Program-made: the position numbers and the translations under genes
Origin: JAAZPT01 sp964544955
Lineage (GTDB): Bacteria > Bacillota > Clostridia > Christensenellales > Aristaeellaceae
Direction: 5' to 3'
Assembly (NCBI GenBank): GCA_964544955.1
Contig: CAZJEB010000012.1
Coordinates: 1-45,240, forward strand
DNA length: 45,240 nt
In this document: piece after piece, positions 1 to 8,278 of the stretch
Layout of the letters: each line of letters opens with the position of its first letter
Position numbering within the stretch: the first letter of the stretch is position 1
Notes under the pieces: model-generated
Databases searched by the model: none
What the model saw: only the letters and a program-made list of their open reading frames with translations
Told to the model about the DNA's origin: nothing

Positions 1-967
1 CGCTTATTTTACCAATACCACCAACGAAGGATACACCACCAATAACGCAGGCAGCAATAGCATCAAGCTCGTAGTTAAGGCCTGTAGTACCTGTTGATGC
101 ACCTTGACGAGCTGCTTCTATAAAGCCTGTGTAACCATAGCTTGCACCAGCTAATGCAAAAACGCCAATTATAACAAGTGTTACGTTAACGCCAGATACA
201 CGTGCTGCTTCTTCGTTTGAACCTACAGCAAACATATTTTTACCAAATGTAGTTTTATTCCAAATAAACCACATAATAGCTGCAAATATTACAGCCAAGA
301 ATACATATAGCATTACAGGAGTACCTGGGTTTGCAATTTTTTCAACGCCGTCTACTATTTCTACTTCCCTACCAATATAGAACATCTTTTTGGTAACAAA
401 GTTTTCTGTAAAGCTTGCATCTAATTGGGAAATTTGTTTTGCACTACTTAATGTTAAGTAAGCACCATAGGTTATTAATTGTGTTGATAATGTAACAATG
501 AAAGGGTGTAGTTTAAATTTAGCTACACAAAAGCCGTTTATTAAACCAACAATTGAACCTGCAACAATTACAAGTAATACAACAACAATAATTGGCCATG
601 GGCTTCCGCCTTGTAAAAACCTACCTGCAAAATCACCTTTTTGCAATAGTATAGCTGCAACAAATGCACCTAAGCCAACAATACGGCCTGCTGATAAGTC
701 TGTACCTGTTAGTATAATAGCACCTGCTATACCTAAAGCTATAGGTAAACGTGTTGCTGTTAGGGATATAATGTTGATTACTGATGCTGTTGCTAAGAAA
801 GCTGGTTTTACAGATTGAATGTAAAGCACCAATAATAGTATGATGATTATCATAGCATGGTCTAAAAGCCAGTTGCCTATAAAGCTAGCCTTGTCTTTGC
901 TATTAAGGGCTTTAAAATCATCAATTTTTTTAGCAAAACCCTTTTTAGGTTTATTAATTTCTGACAT
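1..967 (-). CDS. mglC: Galactose/methyl-galactoside ABC importer permease MglC (3' end outside the window)
   Basis: Open from an ATG at 965-967 to the left edge with no stop, so about 322 codons are visible and the C-terminus is missing. The translation is a hydrophobic multi-helix permease of the BPD_transp_2 (RbsC/MglC/AraH) family. It carries the family signatures GTDLSAGRIVGL after the first helices, WNKTTFGKNMFAVG-SNEEAARVSGV in the cytoplasmic loop that contacts the ATPase, and ELDAIAACVIGG near the cut. The first two agree best with MglC as I remember it from E. coli. It would form the membrane channel for galactose or glucose with MglA and MglB. It starts 15 bp after the mglA stop, so it is the third gene of the mglB-mglA-mglC operon. 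The substrate is inferred mainly from the MglB partner. Nothing in the visible part looks broken. Confidence 0.9.
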   Translation of the reverse strand, partial: MSEINKPKKGFAKKIDDFKALNSKDKASFIGNWLLDHAMIIIILLLVLYIQSVKPAFLATASVINIISLTATRLPIALGIAGAIILTGTDLSAGRIVGLGAFVAAILLQKGDFAGRFLQGGSPWPIIVVVLLVIVAGSIVGLINGFCVAKFKLHPFIVTLSTQLITYGAYLTLSSAKQISQLDASFTENFVTKKMFYIGREVEIVDGVEKIANPGTPVMLYVFLAVIFAAIMWFIWNKTTFGKNMFAVGSNEEAARVSGVNVTLVIIGVFALAGASYGYTGFIEAARQGASTGTTGLNYELDAIAACVIGGVSFVGGIGKIS

Positions 968-982
968 AGTTGATTGCCTCCA

Positions 983-2524
983 TTAAACGTATTTTGCAGC
1001 TAAAGTCATAATTTCTTCCTGTGAGGTTGTTTTTGCATCAACTTCCCCTGCAAGTTTACCACCACTCATAACGAGTATACGGTCACAAATACCTAATAGT
1101 TCAGGCATTTCGGAAGATACTATAACAACAGAATCGCCTTCGGCTGCCATATCCATAATAAGCTGATAAATTTCGTACTTAGCGCCAACGTCAATACCCC
1201 TTGTAGGTTCATCTAAAAGGAATATTGTGGGGTCTGTAAGCATCCAACGTCCAAAAATTACCTTTTGTTGGTTACCACCAGAAAGGGCCCTAATTTTTGT
1301 TGATTGGGTTGGAGTTTTAATATGCATAGCATCAATGCTCCAAGCTGTACTTTTTGCCATTGCCTTATTGCTTAAGAATAAGCCATTTGTTAGGTATTTT
1401 TTTAAGCTTGATATAACAGTGTTATCACGTATATCCAATATGCCAAAAATACCAGTAGCACGCCTTTCCTCAGTAACCATAGCAAAACCATTAGCTATGG
1501 CTTCTTTAGGAGACTTGTTGTTTATTGGCTTACCATTTATCCACATTTTGCCATGCTTTTTAGTAGCAATGCCAAAAATGTTTTCCAATAGTTCTGTTCT
1601 ACCAGCGCCAGCCAAACCTGCAACACCAAGTATTTCACCTTTTTTAAGTTCAAAACTTACACCATCAAGGTGTGAGTACATAGCGGTCATATCCTCAACT
1701 TTTAGTATAACCTCATCTTGCACTTCATAGTTTTTAGGTGGGAAACGGTTTGTTAGTTCACGGCCAACCATAAGTTTAATAATTTCATTCATGGTTAACT
1801 CTTTAGCTGGTTTTGTTGCAACATATGCACCATCACGCATTATTGTAACGTCGTCGGATATGCGCAAAATTTCTTCCATTTTGTGGGAAATATATATAAT
1901 ACCACAACCACGATCGCGAAGCATATTAATAATCCTGAATAAATGCTCAACTTCCTTTTCTGTAAGTGAAGAAGTTGGTTCGTCAAAAACTATTACCTTT
2001 GATTTAAAGGATACTGCTTTAGCAATTTCTACCATTTGCCTTTGAGCAACTGGCATTGTGCTCATCTTGGTTTTTGGATTAATGTCGTCTATTTTTAATT
2101 CTTTAAAAACTTCCATTGTATCATGGTACATTCTAGACTCTGATACAAAAGGTAGCCCTTTTATTTTAGGGTAACGACCTAGCCATATATTATCCATAAC
2201 GCTACGTTTAAGTGCTTGGTTTAGTTCTTGGTGCACCATAGCAACGCCGTTATCCAAAGCCTCCCTTGAAGACTTAAAGTCTACTTCCTTACCATCCAAA
2301 TAAATATGACCTTCATCTTTTTTGTATATACCAAAAAGACACTTCATAAGTGTAGATTTACCTGCTCCATTTTCACCCATTAAAGCATGAACAGTACCCC
2401 TTCTAACTGTTAGTGGTACATTATCTAAAGCTTTAACACCTGGGAAGCTCTTGCTTATACCTTCCATAACAAGAAGATCTGTATGTACAGCATCATTATT
2501 GATTGTTTTGGCTTGTGCTTCCAT
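983..2524 (-). CDS. mglA: Galactose/methyl-galactoside import ATP-binding protein MglA
   Basis: 513 aa, the usual length for this tandem-ATPase family. Domain 1 has an intact Walker A (GENGAGKST, residues 50-58), a VAQRQ signature (159-163) and Walker B FDEPTSS (180-186). Domain 2 has the degenerate Walker A typical of the family (GLAGAGRTE, 303-311), LSGGNQQ (414-420) and DEPTRGID (438-445). It energises sugar uptake at the inner face of the membrane with MglC and MglB. The ATG at 2522-2524 has AAAGGA about 10 nt upstream. It lies between mglB (108-bp gap holding a stem-loop) and mglC (15-bp gap). RbsA or XylG would look very similar; the name rests on the Ca-binding MglB next door. Confidence 0.92.
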   Translation of the reverse strand: MEAQAKTINNDAVHTDLLVMEGISKSFPGVKALDNVPLTVRRGTVHALMGENGAGKSTLMKCLFGIYKKDEGHIYLDGKEVDFKSSREALDNGVAMVHQELNQALKRSVMDNIWLGRYPKIKGLPFVSESRMYHDTMEVFKELKIDDINPKTKMSTMPVAQRQMVEIAKAVSFKSKVIVFDEPTSSLTEKEVEHLFRIINMLRDRGCGIIYISHKMEEILRISDDVTIMRDGAYVATKPAKELTMNEIIKLMVGRELTNRFPPKNYEVQDEVILKVEDMTAMYSHLDGVSFELKKGEILGVAGLAGAGRTELLENIFGIATKKHGKMWINGKPINNKSPKEAIANGFAMVTEERRATGIFGILDIRDNTVISSLKKYLTNGLFLSNKAMAKSTAWSIDAMHIKTPTQSTKIRALSGGNQQKVIFGRWMLTDPTIFLLDEPTRGIDVGAKYEIYQLIMDMAAEGDSVVIVSSEMPELLGICDRILVMSGGKLAGEVDAKTTSQEEIMTLAAKYV

Positions 2525-2582
2525 TAAAAATAATTCCTTTCATAGGTTTTTATAGGATTTATAAAAGCCCTACTATAAACCA

Positions 2583-2610
2583 TGCGGAAGAGCTTTAGGG
2601 CCCTTCCGCA
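2583..2610 (-). promoter_or_regulatory. Stem-loop between mglB and mglA
   Basis: TGCGGAAG at 2583-2590 pairs perfectly with CTTCCGCA at 2603-2610; the loop is GC-rich. On the minus strand no U-run follows, so it is unlikely to be a full terminator. It sits just after the mglB stop. Such hairpins usually protect the 3' end of binding-protein mRNA so that more binding protein than ATPase is made; that role is inference here. Confidence 0.6.
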
Positions 2611-2632
2611 CAGATTTAGATTTAAGTAAATA

Positions 2633-3688
2633 TTATTCGCCTGTGTATTCTGCGTATGGGATAACAACCTTCCAGCCTTCTTCAACTGTAAAGTTTTCGT
2701 TTAAGCCTTCGTACATATCTTTGCCTTCGATTAAGTTAGCGGATACTGTAGCAATAGCTTCTGCCATACCTTCAGCGTCTTGTTTGATTGTACCAGCCAT
2801 GGAGCCAGCAGCGATCATAGCTTTAGCATCATCTGTAGCGTCAACGCCAAATACAGGGATTGTTACTGTGCCTTCGCCGCTGTTGTAACCCATGCCTTGA
2901 AGAGCTTGGATAGCGCCGATAGCCATTTCGTCGTTGTTTGCGATAACTAATTCAACCATGTTTTTGTTATCAACTGTGTATTCAGCCAAAATTGTTGTCA
3001 TATAGTCTTGAGCAACTTGGCGACTCCATGTACCAGCTTGGTCAACTAAATATTTAGCTGTGTTAGCTTCGTCATAGAATTTAAGAGCGGGTTTGCCAGC
3101 AGCAACTAAAAGTTCATCTGCATTTTCAACACCGTATTTTGTACGAGCAATAGCTTCTTGGTTCGCTTCGTCGCCTTTGAACATAACGTAGCTTATAACG
3201 CCGTCGCCGTTTAAGTCAAATTTGTCATAATCAGCTAATAGATAGTTAGCTACCATAACGCCTTCCATTTTACCAGCGTCTTCATAGTTTGTGCCTACGA
3301 ATGTAGCTTTGTCATAGCTTTGTACAACTTCTTTTGTTATTGAACGGTTGAAGAATACTAGTGGGATACCAGCTGTTTTAGCTGCATCAACAACGTTTTG
3401 TGCAATACCGTCAGCGCCGGTTTCAACGATGTTAACTGCTAATAGGTCTGTGCCTGAAGCGATAGCTGTTGTAATTTGGTCTGTTTGTGTTGCTTGAACT
3501 GCACCACCGTCTTGGTCTGTGTAGCTAATGCCTTTAGCATCAAAAGCTGCATTTAAGTTAGCGCGAACGCTGGAAAGATAAACGTCGCTCATGTTGTACC
3601 AGAAAACTTGTACATTACCTTCTGCTAAAACAGAGGTCATGCTTAGCATCATTACCAATGCTAAAGCTAAGGAAAGTAATTTTTTCAT
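2633..3688 (-). CDS. mglB: D-galactose/D-glucose-binding protein MglB
   Basis: 351 aa. A signal peptide (residues 1 to about 22, ending SVLA-E) has no cysteine, so there is no lipobox. The mature part is a periplasmic-binding-protein type I fold. The best evidence for galactose/glucose specificity is the EF-hand-like Ca site DLNGDGVISY (158-167) followed by the matching acidic segment and the EAIART stretch, both diagnostic of the galactose/glucose-binding protein. WYNMSD near the N-terminus and VFFNRS (111-116) match its sugar-contact segments. It captures sugar outside the membrane and delivers it to MglAC. It is the first gene of the operon; the ATG has GAGGAG upstream. A 250-bp control region with a long inverted repeat precedes it. 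Confidence 0.92.
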   Translation of the reverse strand: MKKLLSLALALVMMLSMTSVLAEGNVQVFWYNMSDVYLSSVRANLNAAFDAKGISYTDQDGGAVQATQTDQITTAIASGTDLLAVNIVETGADGIAQNVVDAAKTAGIPLVFFNRSITKEVVQSYDKATFVGTNYEDAGKMEGVMVANYLLADYDKFDLNGDGVISYVMFKGDEANQEAIARTKYGVENADELLVAAGKPALKFYDEANTAKYLVDQAGTWSRQVAQDYMTTILAEYTVDNKNMVELVIANNDEMAIGAIQALQGMGYNSGEGTVTIPVFGVDATDDAKAMIAAGSMAGTIKQDAEGMAEAIATVSANLIEGKDMYEGLNENFTVEEGWKVVIPYAEYTGE

Positions 3689-3748
3689 ATTTTTCTCCTC
3701 AAAAAAATTTATTTTCTCGCATATTTAATGCGAAGAATACTTGTTTGA

Positions 3749-3808
3749 TTTATACCAAAAATTCCACATTTTTGTATATTTTGTTTAAAAATTTATAATT
3801 TTTGGTAT
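3749..3808 (-). promoter_or_regulatory. mglB promoter region with a widely spaced inverted repeat
   Basis: ATACCAAAAATT at 3752-3763 is matched exactly by AATTTTTGGTAT at 3797-3808, giving 12-bp arms 33 bp apart. On the minus strand a possible -10 (TATAAA, 3749-3754) overlaps the promoter-proximal arm, with a weak TATACA-like -35 about 17-18 bp upstream. A third related copy, ATACAAAAATG on the minus strand (3777-3767), lies between the arms. This looks like operator sites for a regulator not encoded in the window. The rest of 3689-3939 shows only AT-rich sequence. Confidence 0.5.
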
Positions 3809-3911
3809 CATCATGTAAATTATACAACACATTAATAGGCATATCAAGTTTATTTTTTTATATATCCTATTATCTTTTTTTAGATTTTGAACTATATTTT
3901 CTTTTTAAACA

Positions 3912-3941
3912 AAAATAAAAGAATGTGTGACACACTCTTTT
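3912..3941 (-). terminator. Terminator after the flavin reductase gene
   Basis: A hairpin with GTGTG / CACAC core and AAAAGA / TCTTTT flanks lies at 3917-3941, followed on the minus strand by a U-rich tract. The stop codon of the 3940-4671 gene lies inside its upstream arm. Confidence 0.7.
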
Positions 3942-4671
3942 AAATAAAATTATTATACAAAGGTTGAATAACGTGGTCTAAACCCCTAAAGTTATCATTT
4001 AGTATTCTATTATTTTCTATACCAAAATATTTTAATTGTTTTTCTATTTTTTTTACTGCCATTGATGAGCCTGAACTTAAATAATATGCGCCACTACCGT
4101 ACATTTGGGCAAGCTCTGCCAATTTTAACATGTTTTCTGATGTAGTTCTCGTTTTATATATGTTTATATCATTTATATTTAAATTATGTAGTTCTTCCTC
4201 AAATAAATAATGCCTATCTGACGAATAAATTAAATGTACAGGGGCTTTAAAATCTTTAGTTAAGGATTTTACCATGGCAATAATCGGGCTTATACCTACG
4301 CCACCTGCAAAGAGTACAAGAGGGCTTGAATTATCCAAAAGTTTAAAATTTCCAAAAGGCCCGCGCATTTTTATAGTATCGCCAATACTCATATTAATAA
4401 GGGTGCTTTTAAAATTGCTTATATCTTTACCAGTGCGTGTAGCAAGGGTAAGTTCACCATCCCCTGGTGTGTTTGCTATTGAAAATATACGCCATTTTCT
4501 ACCCTTATATTTTTTACCTGGCAAGCTAAAAACTCCATGTTCCCCTGGTGTCCAAGTTAAATTGTTTTGGCAATTTAGCTTTATAACAAAGTAATCGCCA
4601 AAGGGGTTTTCTATTGATTTTAGGCTTAAATGGTGAACATTTAGAATGTCGCCTACTTTGAAAAGTTTCAT
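3940..4671 (-). CDS. Ferredoxin/flavodoxin-NADP reductase-family flavoprotein
   Basis: 243 aa. Residues about 1-110 form an FAD-binding barrel with the flavin motif RIFS (61-64, the family RxYS position) and GPFG (104-107). Residues 115-235 form the pyridine-nucleotide domain with AGGVGISP (122-129). No [2Fe-2S] cysteine cluster and no transmembrane segment are present, so it is a soluble NAD(P)H:acceptor oxidoreductase rather than a phthalate-dioxygenase-type reductase. The region that usually reads CGPP is SSGSS, which may weaken typical NADP(H) contacts. The ATG has a strong AGGAGG 8 nt upstream. It appears to be a single-gene unit between gap and mglB. The electron acceptor cannot be named from context. 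Confidence 0.78.
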   Translation of the reverse strand: MKLFKVGDILNVHHLSLKSIENPFGDYFVIKLNCQNNLTWTPGEHGVFSLPGKKYKGRKWRIFSIANTPGDGELTLATRTGKDISNFKSTLINMSIGDTIKMRGPFGNFKLLDNSSPLVLFAGGVGISPIIAMVKSLTKDFKAPVHLIYSSDRHYLFEEELHNLNINDINIYKTRTTSENMLKLAELAQMYGSGAYYLSSGSSMAVKKIEKQLKYFGIENNRILNDNFRGLDHVIQPLYNNFI

Positions 4672-4796
4672 AGCTTACCTCCTACTACTATTTAATATAC
4701 TTTAAGTTTAAACAAAATACAATTGATAAAATAATACAAAAATGTAAACAATTTGAAAATAAAAAAGCCCAATGGCTATATTCATTTTTTACAAAT

Positions 4797-4825
4797 AAAA
4801 AAACCTAGGTGCTTACGCACCTAGG
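4797..4825 (-). terminator. Terminator of gap
   Basis: CCTAGGTGC (4804-4812) and GCACCTAGG (4817-4825) form a perfect 9-bp stem with a 4-nt loop. On the minus strand it is followed by an uninterrupted run of seven U residues (4797-4803). It lies 12 bp past the gap stop. Confidence 0.92.
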
Positions 4826-4837
4826 CAATATAGCTAA

Positions 4838-5845
4838 TTATAGGCTGTTCATGTATTTGATTGTTCTTACCATTTGTGTTGTATAGCTGTTTTCATTATC
4901 ATACCATGCAACAACTTGAACTTGGTATAAACCATCGCTAATTTTGCTAACCATTGTTTGTGTAGCATCAAATATTGAGCCATGTGTTTCGCCAATAACG
5001 TCTGAAGAAACGATAGGATCTTCTGTGTAACCATAAGAATCGTTAGATACGCTCTTCATGTAAGCATTGATACCAGCTGCTGTTAATTCATCAGCTTTAA
5101 CAACAGCGATAAGGATTGTTGTTGAACCTGTGGGAACTGGAACGCGTTGTGCGCTACCAATTAATTTGCCAGCTAATTCAGGAATAACTAAGCCAATAGC
5201 TTTAGCTGCGCCTGTGCTGTTAGGAACGATGTTAACTGCTGCTGCACGAGCCCTTCTTAAATCGCCTTTACGGTGAGGACCGTCAAGAACCATTTGGTCA
5301 CCTGTGTAAGCATGAACTGTTGTCATTATACCAGATTGGATTTGTGCAAGGTCGTTAAGGCCTTTAGCCATAGGTGCTAAGCAGTTTGTTGTGCAGCTTG
5401 CTGCGCTTATAACTGTATCTTCAGCTTTAAGGGTTCCTTCGTTAACGCCGAAAACTATTGTAGGTAGATCATTACCTGCGGGTGCAGAGATGATAACTTT
5501 TTTAGCGCCAGCTGTGATATGAGCTTCAGCTTTTGCTTTGCTTGTGTAGAAGCCTGTGCATTCAAGAACAACTTCAACGCCTAAATCTTTCCAAGGAAGG
5601 TTTGCAGCATCTTTTTCTGAGTAGATTTTGATTTCTTTTCCATCAACTTTTATTGAACCTTCGCCAGCTTCAACAGCTTTGTCATACCTTTTTTGGCAAG
5701 AGTCATACTTTAAAAGGTGAGCTAACATAACTGGATCTGTTAAATCGTTAATTGCAACGATTTCATAATCCTTATCACCAAACATTTGCCTAAATGCCAA
5801 ACGACCAATACGTCCAAAACCATTAATAGCAACTTTTACAGCCAT
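4838..5845 (-). CDS. gap: Glyceraldehyde-3-phosphate dehydrogenase (phosphorylating)
   Basis: 335 aa, full length. The NAD-binding GFGRIGR motif is at residues 9-15, the catalytic cysteine is C151 in SAASCTTNC, and the catalytic histidine is H178 in TTVHAYTGDQ. The C-terminus WYDNENSYTTQMVRT is typical. It converts glyceraldehyde 3-phosphate to 1,3-bisphosphoglycerate with NAD and phosphate in glycolysis. The sequence is a close match in style to GAPDH of gut Clostridia. ATG has AGGAGG 9 nt upstream. It is monocistronic: its own promoter lies at 5886-5914 and a strong terminator follows, so it is not in one operon with pgk or tpi here. Confidence 0.97.
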   Translation of the reverse strand: MAVKVAINGFGRIGRLAFRQMFGDKDYEIVAINDLTDPVMLAHLLKYDSCQKRYDKAVEAGEGSIKVDGKEIKIYSEKDAANLPWKDLGVEVVLECTGFYTSKAKAEAHITAGAKKVIISAPAGNDLPTIVFGVNEGTLKAEDTVISAASCTTNCLAPMAKGLNDLAQIQSGIMTTVHAYTGDQMVLDGPHRKGDLRRARAAAVNIVPNSTGAAKAIGLVIPELAGKLIGSAQRVPVPTGSTTILIAVVKADELTAAGINAYMKSVSNDSYGYTEDPIVSSDVIGETHGSIFDATQTMVSKISDGLYQVQVVAWYDNENSYTTQMVRTIKYMNSL

Positions 5846-5885
5846 AATAAATATCCTCCTAAAAATTGTTTTTTAACCATCTATT

Positions 5886-5914
5886 ATTTTACCCAATTAA
5901 CACTTATTTTGCAA
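5886..5914 (-). promoter_or_regulatory. gap promoter with an overlapping inverted repeat
   Basis: On the minus strand TTGCAA (5909-5914), a 17-bp spacer and TAAAAT (5886-5891) form a good sigma-A promoter. ACACTT (5900-5905) and AAGTGT (5913-5918) are an inverted repeat across the -35, a possible operator. Confidence 0.65.
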
Positions 5915-5945
5915 GTGTAATTGACAAATTAATATCAACTTGTGC

Positions 5946-7061
5946 TTATTTTAAATTATCGGGGTTTAAGCAAAGCAAATCTTCAACAACAAAAAGCCCA
6001 TCTTTACGAACCAATTCGCCGTCAAAATACATTTCTCCACCGCCATATTCAGGGGTTTGTATAAATACTAAATCCCAATGGATTGCACTTTTATTGCCAT
6101 TGTTGCATTCATCATAAGCTTTACCTGGTGTAAAGTGGAAAGAGCCTGCAATTTTTTCGTCAAATAAAATATCAAGCATAGGTTTAGTAATGTATGGGTT
6201 TACACCAATAGCAAACTCACCTACATAGCGGGCGCCCTCATCGGTATCAAATATTTCATTTATACCCTTTGTATCGTTAGCTGTAGCTTTTACAATTTTA
6301 CCATTTTTAAATTCTAAGCATATATTATTGTATTCTTTACCCATGTATAAGCTTGGTGTATTGTATGTAATAACGCCGTTTACACTATCCCTAACTGGTG
6401 CTGAGAATACTTCACCATCAGGAACATTTAATTTACCATCGCATTTTATTGCAGGTAAACCTTCTATACTAAAGCTTAGGTCTGTATTTACGCCAGTTAT
6501 ACGCACTTGCTTTGTGTTTTCCATGCGTTTTACAAGGGCATCCATAGCCTTGCTCATTTTATCATAATCCATTGTGCAAACATCAAAGTAAAAATCTTCA
6601 AAAGCTTCTTGGCTCATATTGGCTTGTTGAGCCATTGATGCACATGGGTACCTTAAAACAACCCAACGGGTTTCTGGAACCCTAATTTGCCCATGTACAA
6701 GCTTGCTATAATTGCTCATATACTGTTGCATTTTATCGGTAGGTACATCGGATAATTCAAAGGAATTTTCCCCTGCCCTTATACCAATATATGCTTGCAT
6801 ATCACGCATACGCTTTGCATCATGTTGTGCTAGATAATCAATTTGTTCCTTTGTGTAGCCTGTAATTAAGGCACGCTCAATAACTGAATTGTTTAATTGT
6901 ACAAAAGGTTGTGCACCTACTTTATAGGTTTCCTTTATAAGTTCTGTAATAATATCGGGGTGGTTGCCAGTTACTTCAATTAAAACTTTATCCCCCGCTT
7001 TTAATTCTGTTGAATAGTTTACTAGCATATGGGCTAGTTTATTTACTCTTGGATCCTTCAA
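5946..7061 (-). CDS. M29-family aminopeptidase (AmpS/PepS type)
   Basis: 371 aa. It reads as a thermophilic-aminopeptidase (M29) metallopeptidase. Visible family marks are GEVFSAP (a metal-ligand glutamate), GSFHFTPGKAY (306-316, His and Tyr ligands) and AIHWD (326-330, His and Asp ligands). The enzyme removes N-terminal residues from peptides with a di-metal centre in the cytoplasm. The start is TTG (7059-7061) with AGGAGG at the right distance; the first residues then match the family N-terminus. The start lies inside the end of the acyltransferase gene (23-bp overlap), so the two are translationally linked. It is the last gene of the 12483-5946 operon. Confidence 0.88.
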   Translation of the reverse strand: MKDPRVNKLAHMLVNYSTELKAGDKVLIEVTGNHPDIITELIKETYKVGAQPFVQLNNSVIERALITGYTKEQIDYLAQHDAKRMRDMQAYIGIRAGENSFELSDVPTDKMQQYMSNYSKLVHGQIRVPETRWVVLRYPCASMAQQANMSQEAFEDFYFDVCTMDYDKMSKAMDALVKRMENTKQVRITGVNTDLSFSIEGLPAIKCDGKLNVPDGEVFSAPVRDSVNGVITYNTPSLYMGKEYNNICLEFKNGKIVKATANDTKGINEIFDTDEGARYVGEFAIGVNPYITKPMLDILFDEKIAGSFHFTPGKAYDECNNGNKSAIHWDLVFIQTPEYGGGEMYFDGELVRKDGLFVVEDLLCLNPDNLK

Positions 7062-8268
7062 TTGTGTTCCTCCTATTTAAAATAATATTAAACCTGTTCA
7101 AAAGTATTTTTGATGCTGGTTTTTCAAAATAAAATGTTACAAAAGCGGCTACTAATATTGCCACGCTGTAGCACAAAAGCGTAAACCCTTGTTGCATTGT
7201 AAAGGTTGAATGCAATATTTCAGTATTATAAAATGCCTTACGCATTTCAACCGACAAAACTTGGTGCCAAATATAAAAGTTATAGGAAATTACCGCTAAA
7301 AACCTAATAAGCTTGTTTGAAAACAACCACCTTACCACCTTAAAACTAAAGGCTGCAGATATAATCATAATCATCATAATTAGTGTTAAAGGTAGGCGAA
7401 TTTCCAATTGCCCAAGTTTTATTGCTAATTGACCAAGCATTTTTGCTTGATATTTTAACAAGGGTACAATAAGTATTATAGCACATATTAATGCAAGGGT
7501 GAACAGCATTTTATGCCAAGTTTTAAACTTGTTTTTAAAGTTAAGTTGCTCCAGTTTTGAATAAACTATTGCCCCCAAAAAGCCTATGGCATATACATCC
7601 AGAAAAGCAGGTAATTGATTAATCCATATATTAGGATCCACAACAAAGTAATATGTATAATAACGGAACCCCCATGCAATCAAGCTCATTATTATCATAG
7701 TAATTGCCGGTTTTTTAAATAGATATTTAAATACCCATGGCATAATTAAATAAGCTTGCATTTCTATAACAATTGTCCACAAGCCGGCATTTAACGGGGT
7801 TGCAACATATGTTTCATAGCTATATGTTTGCGCAAAGAATAAATGGCTAATAAAATCCTTAGCTGCCTTGGCACTAGATGTATATATACCTTGAGGTAAA
7901 GCTAACAACAAAAACAATAAAACTACATTAAGCAAATATGACGGAACAATCCTTGCAATTTTTTTACTATAAAATTCTGGTATACTCGGCAATTCACAGC
8001 CATACATTTGTTGCCTTATATATGGCAAATATAGTAAAAAAGCACTTATAAGTATCATTCCATCAACAAAAACATAGCCACTTCTTGGCAAAAAATCTAA
8101 GGATATATATTTACCAAAGGGCATAATATAATGGGGCAACCAGCTTTGTTGCCAAATATGAAAATTAGCAACAATAAATATAAATAAAGCACGAAAACCG
8201 TGCAGCACATCAATATCTTTATTGTACTGCACGGTTTTGTTGTTTTCACAATAGTTATTTTGCATCAT
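7039..8268 (-). CDS. Acyltransferase-3 family membrane protein
   Basis: 409 aa with about ten hydrophobic segments. The N-terminal segment GFRALFIFIVANFHIW holds the conserved arginine and the likely catalytic H37 of the Acyltransferase_3 (OafA/YrhL) family. Such proteins move acetyl or other acyl groups onto cell-surface sugars. No SGNH extension follows, so it is the membrane-only form. The ribosome site is weak; a second ATG follows the first directly, so the start may be at residue 2. The start lies 10 bp from the end of the TPR gene, and the 3' end overlaps the M29 gene. The acceptor molecule is unknown. Confidence 0.85.
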   Translation of the reverse strand: MMQNNYCENNKTVQYNKDIDVLHGFRALFIFIVANFHIWQQSWLPHYIMPFGKYISLDFLPRSGYVFVDGMILISAFLLYLPYIRQQMYGCELPSIPEFYSKKIARIVPSYLLNVVLLFLLLALPQGIYTSSAKAAKDFISHLFFAQTYSYETYVATPLNAGLWTIVIEMQAYLIMPWVFKYLFKKPAITMIIMSLIAWGFRYYTYYFVVDPNIWINQLPAFLDVYAIGFLGAIVYSKLEQLNFKNKFKTWHKMLFTLALICAIILIVPLLKYQAKMLGQLAIKLGQLEIRLPLTLIMMIMIISAAFSFKVVRWLFSNKLIRFLAVISYNFYIWHQVLSVEMRKAFYNTEILHSTFTMQQGFTLLCYSVAILVAAFVTFYFEKPASKILLNRFNIILNRRNTIEGSKSK

Positions 8269-8278
8269 ATTATAAAAC

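Noticed and set aside
1227..1730. Long antisense frames inside mglA and other genes
   Set aside because: They mirror the coding strand of conserved genes, lack ribosome sites and show no family marks.
3697..3740. Short GCGAGAAAATA/AATGCGAAG dyad before mglB
   Set aside because: The GCATATTTAATGC pairing is too short and lacks context for a confident call.
7039..7061. Overlap of acyltransferase and M29 genes as a frameshift
   Set aside because: Both proteins have complete termini and the M29 start has its own AGGAGG site.
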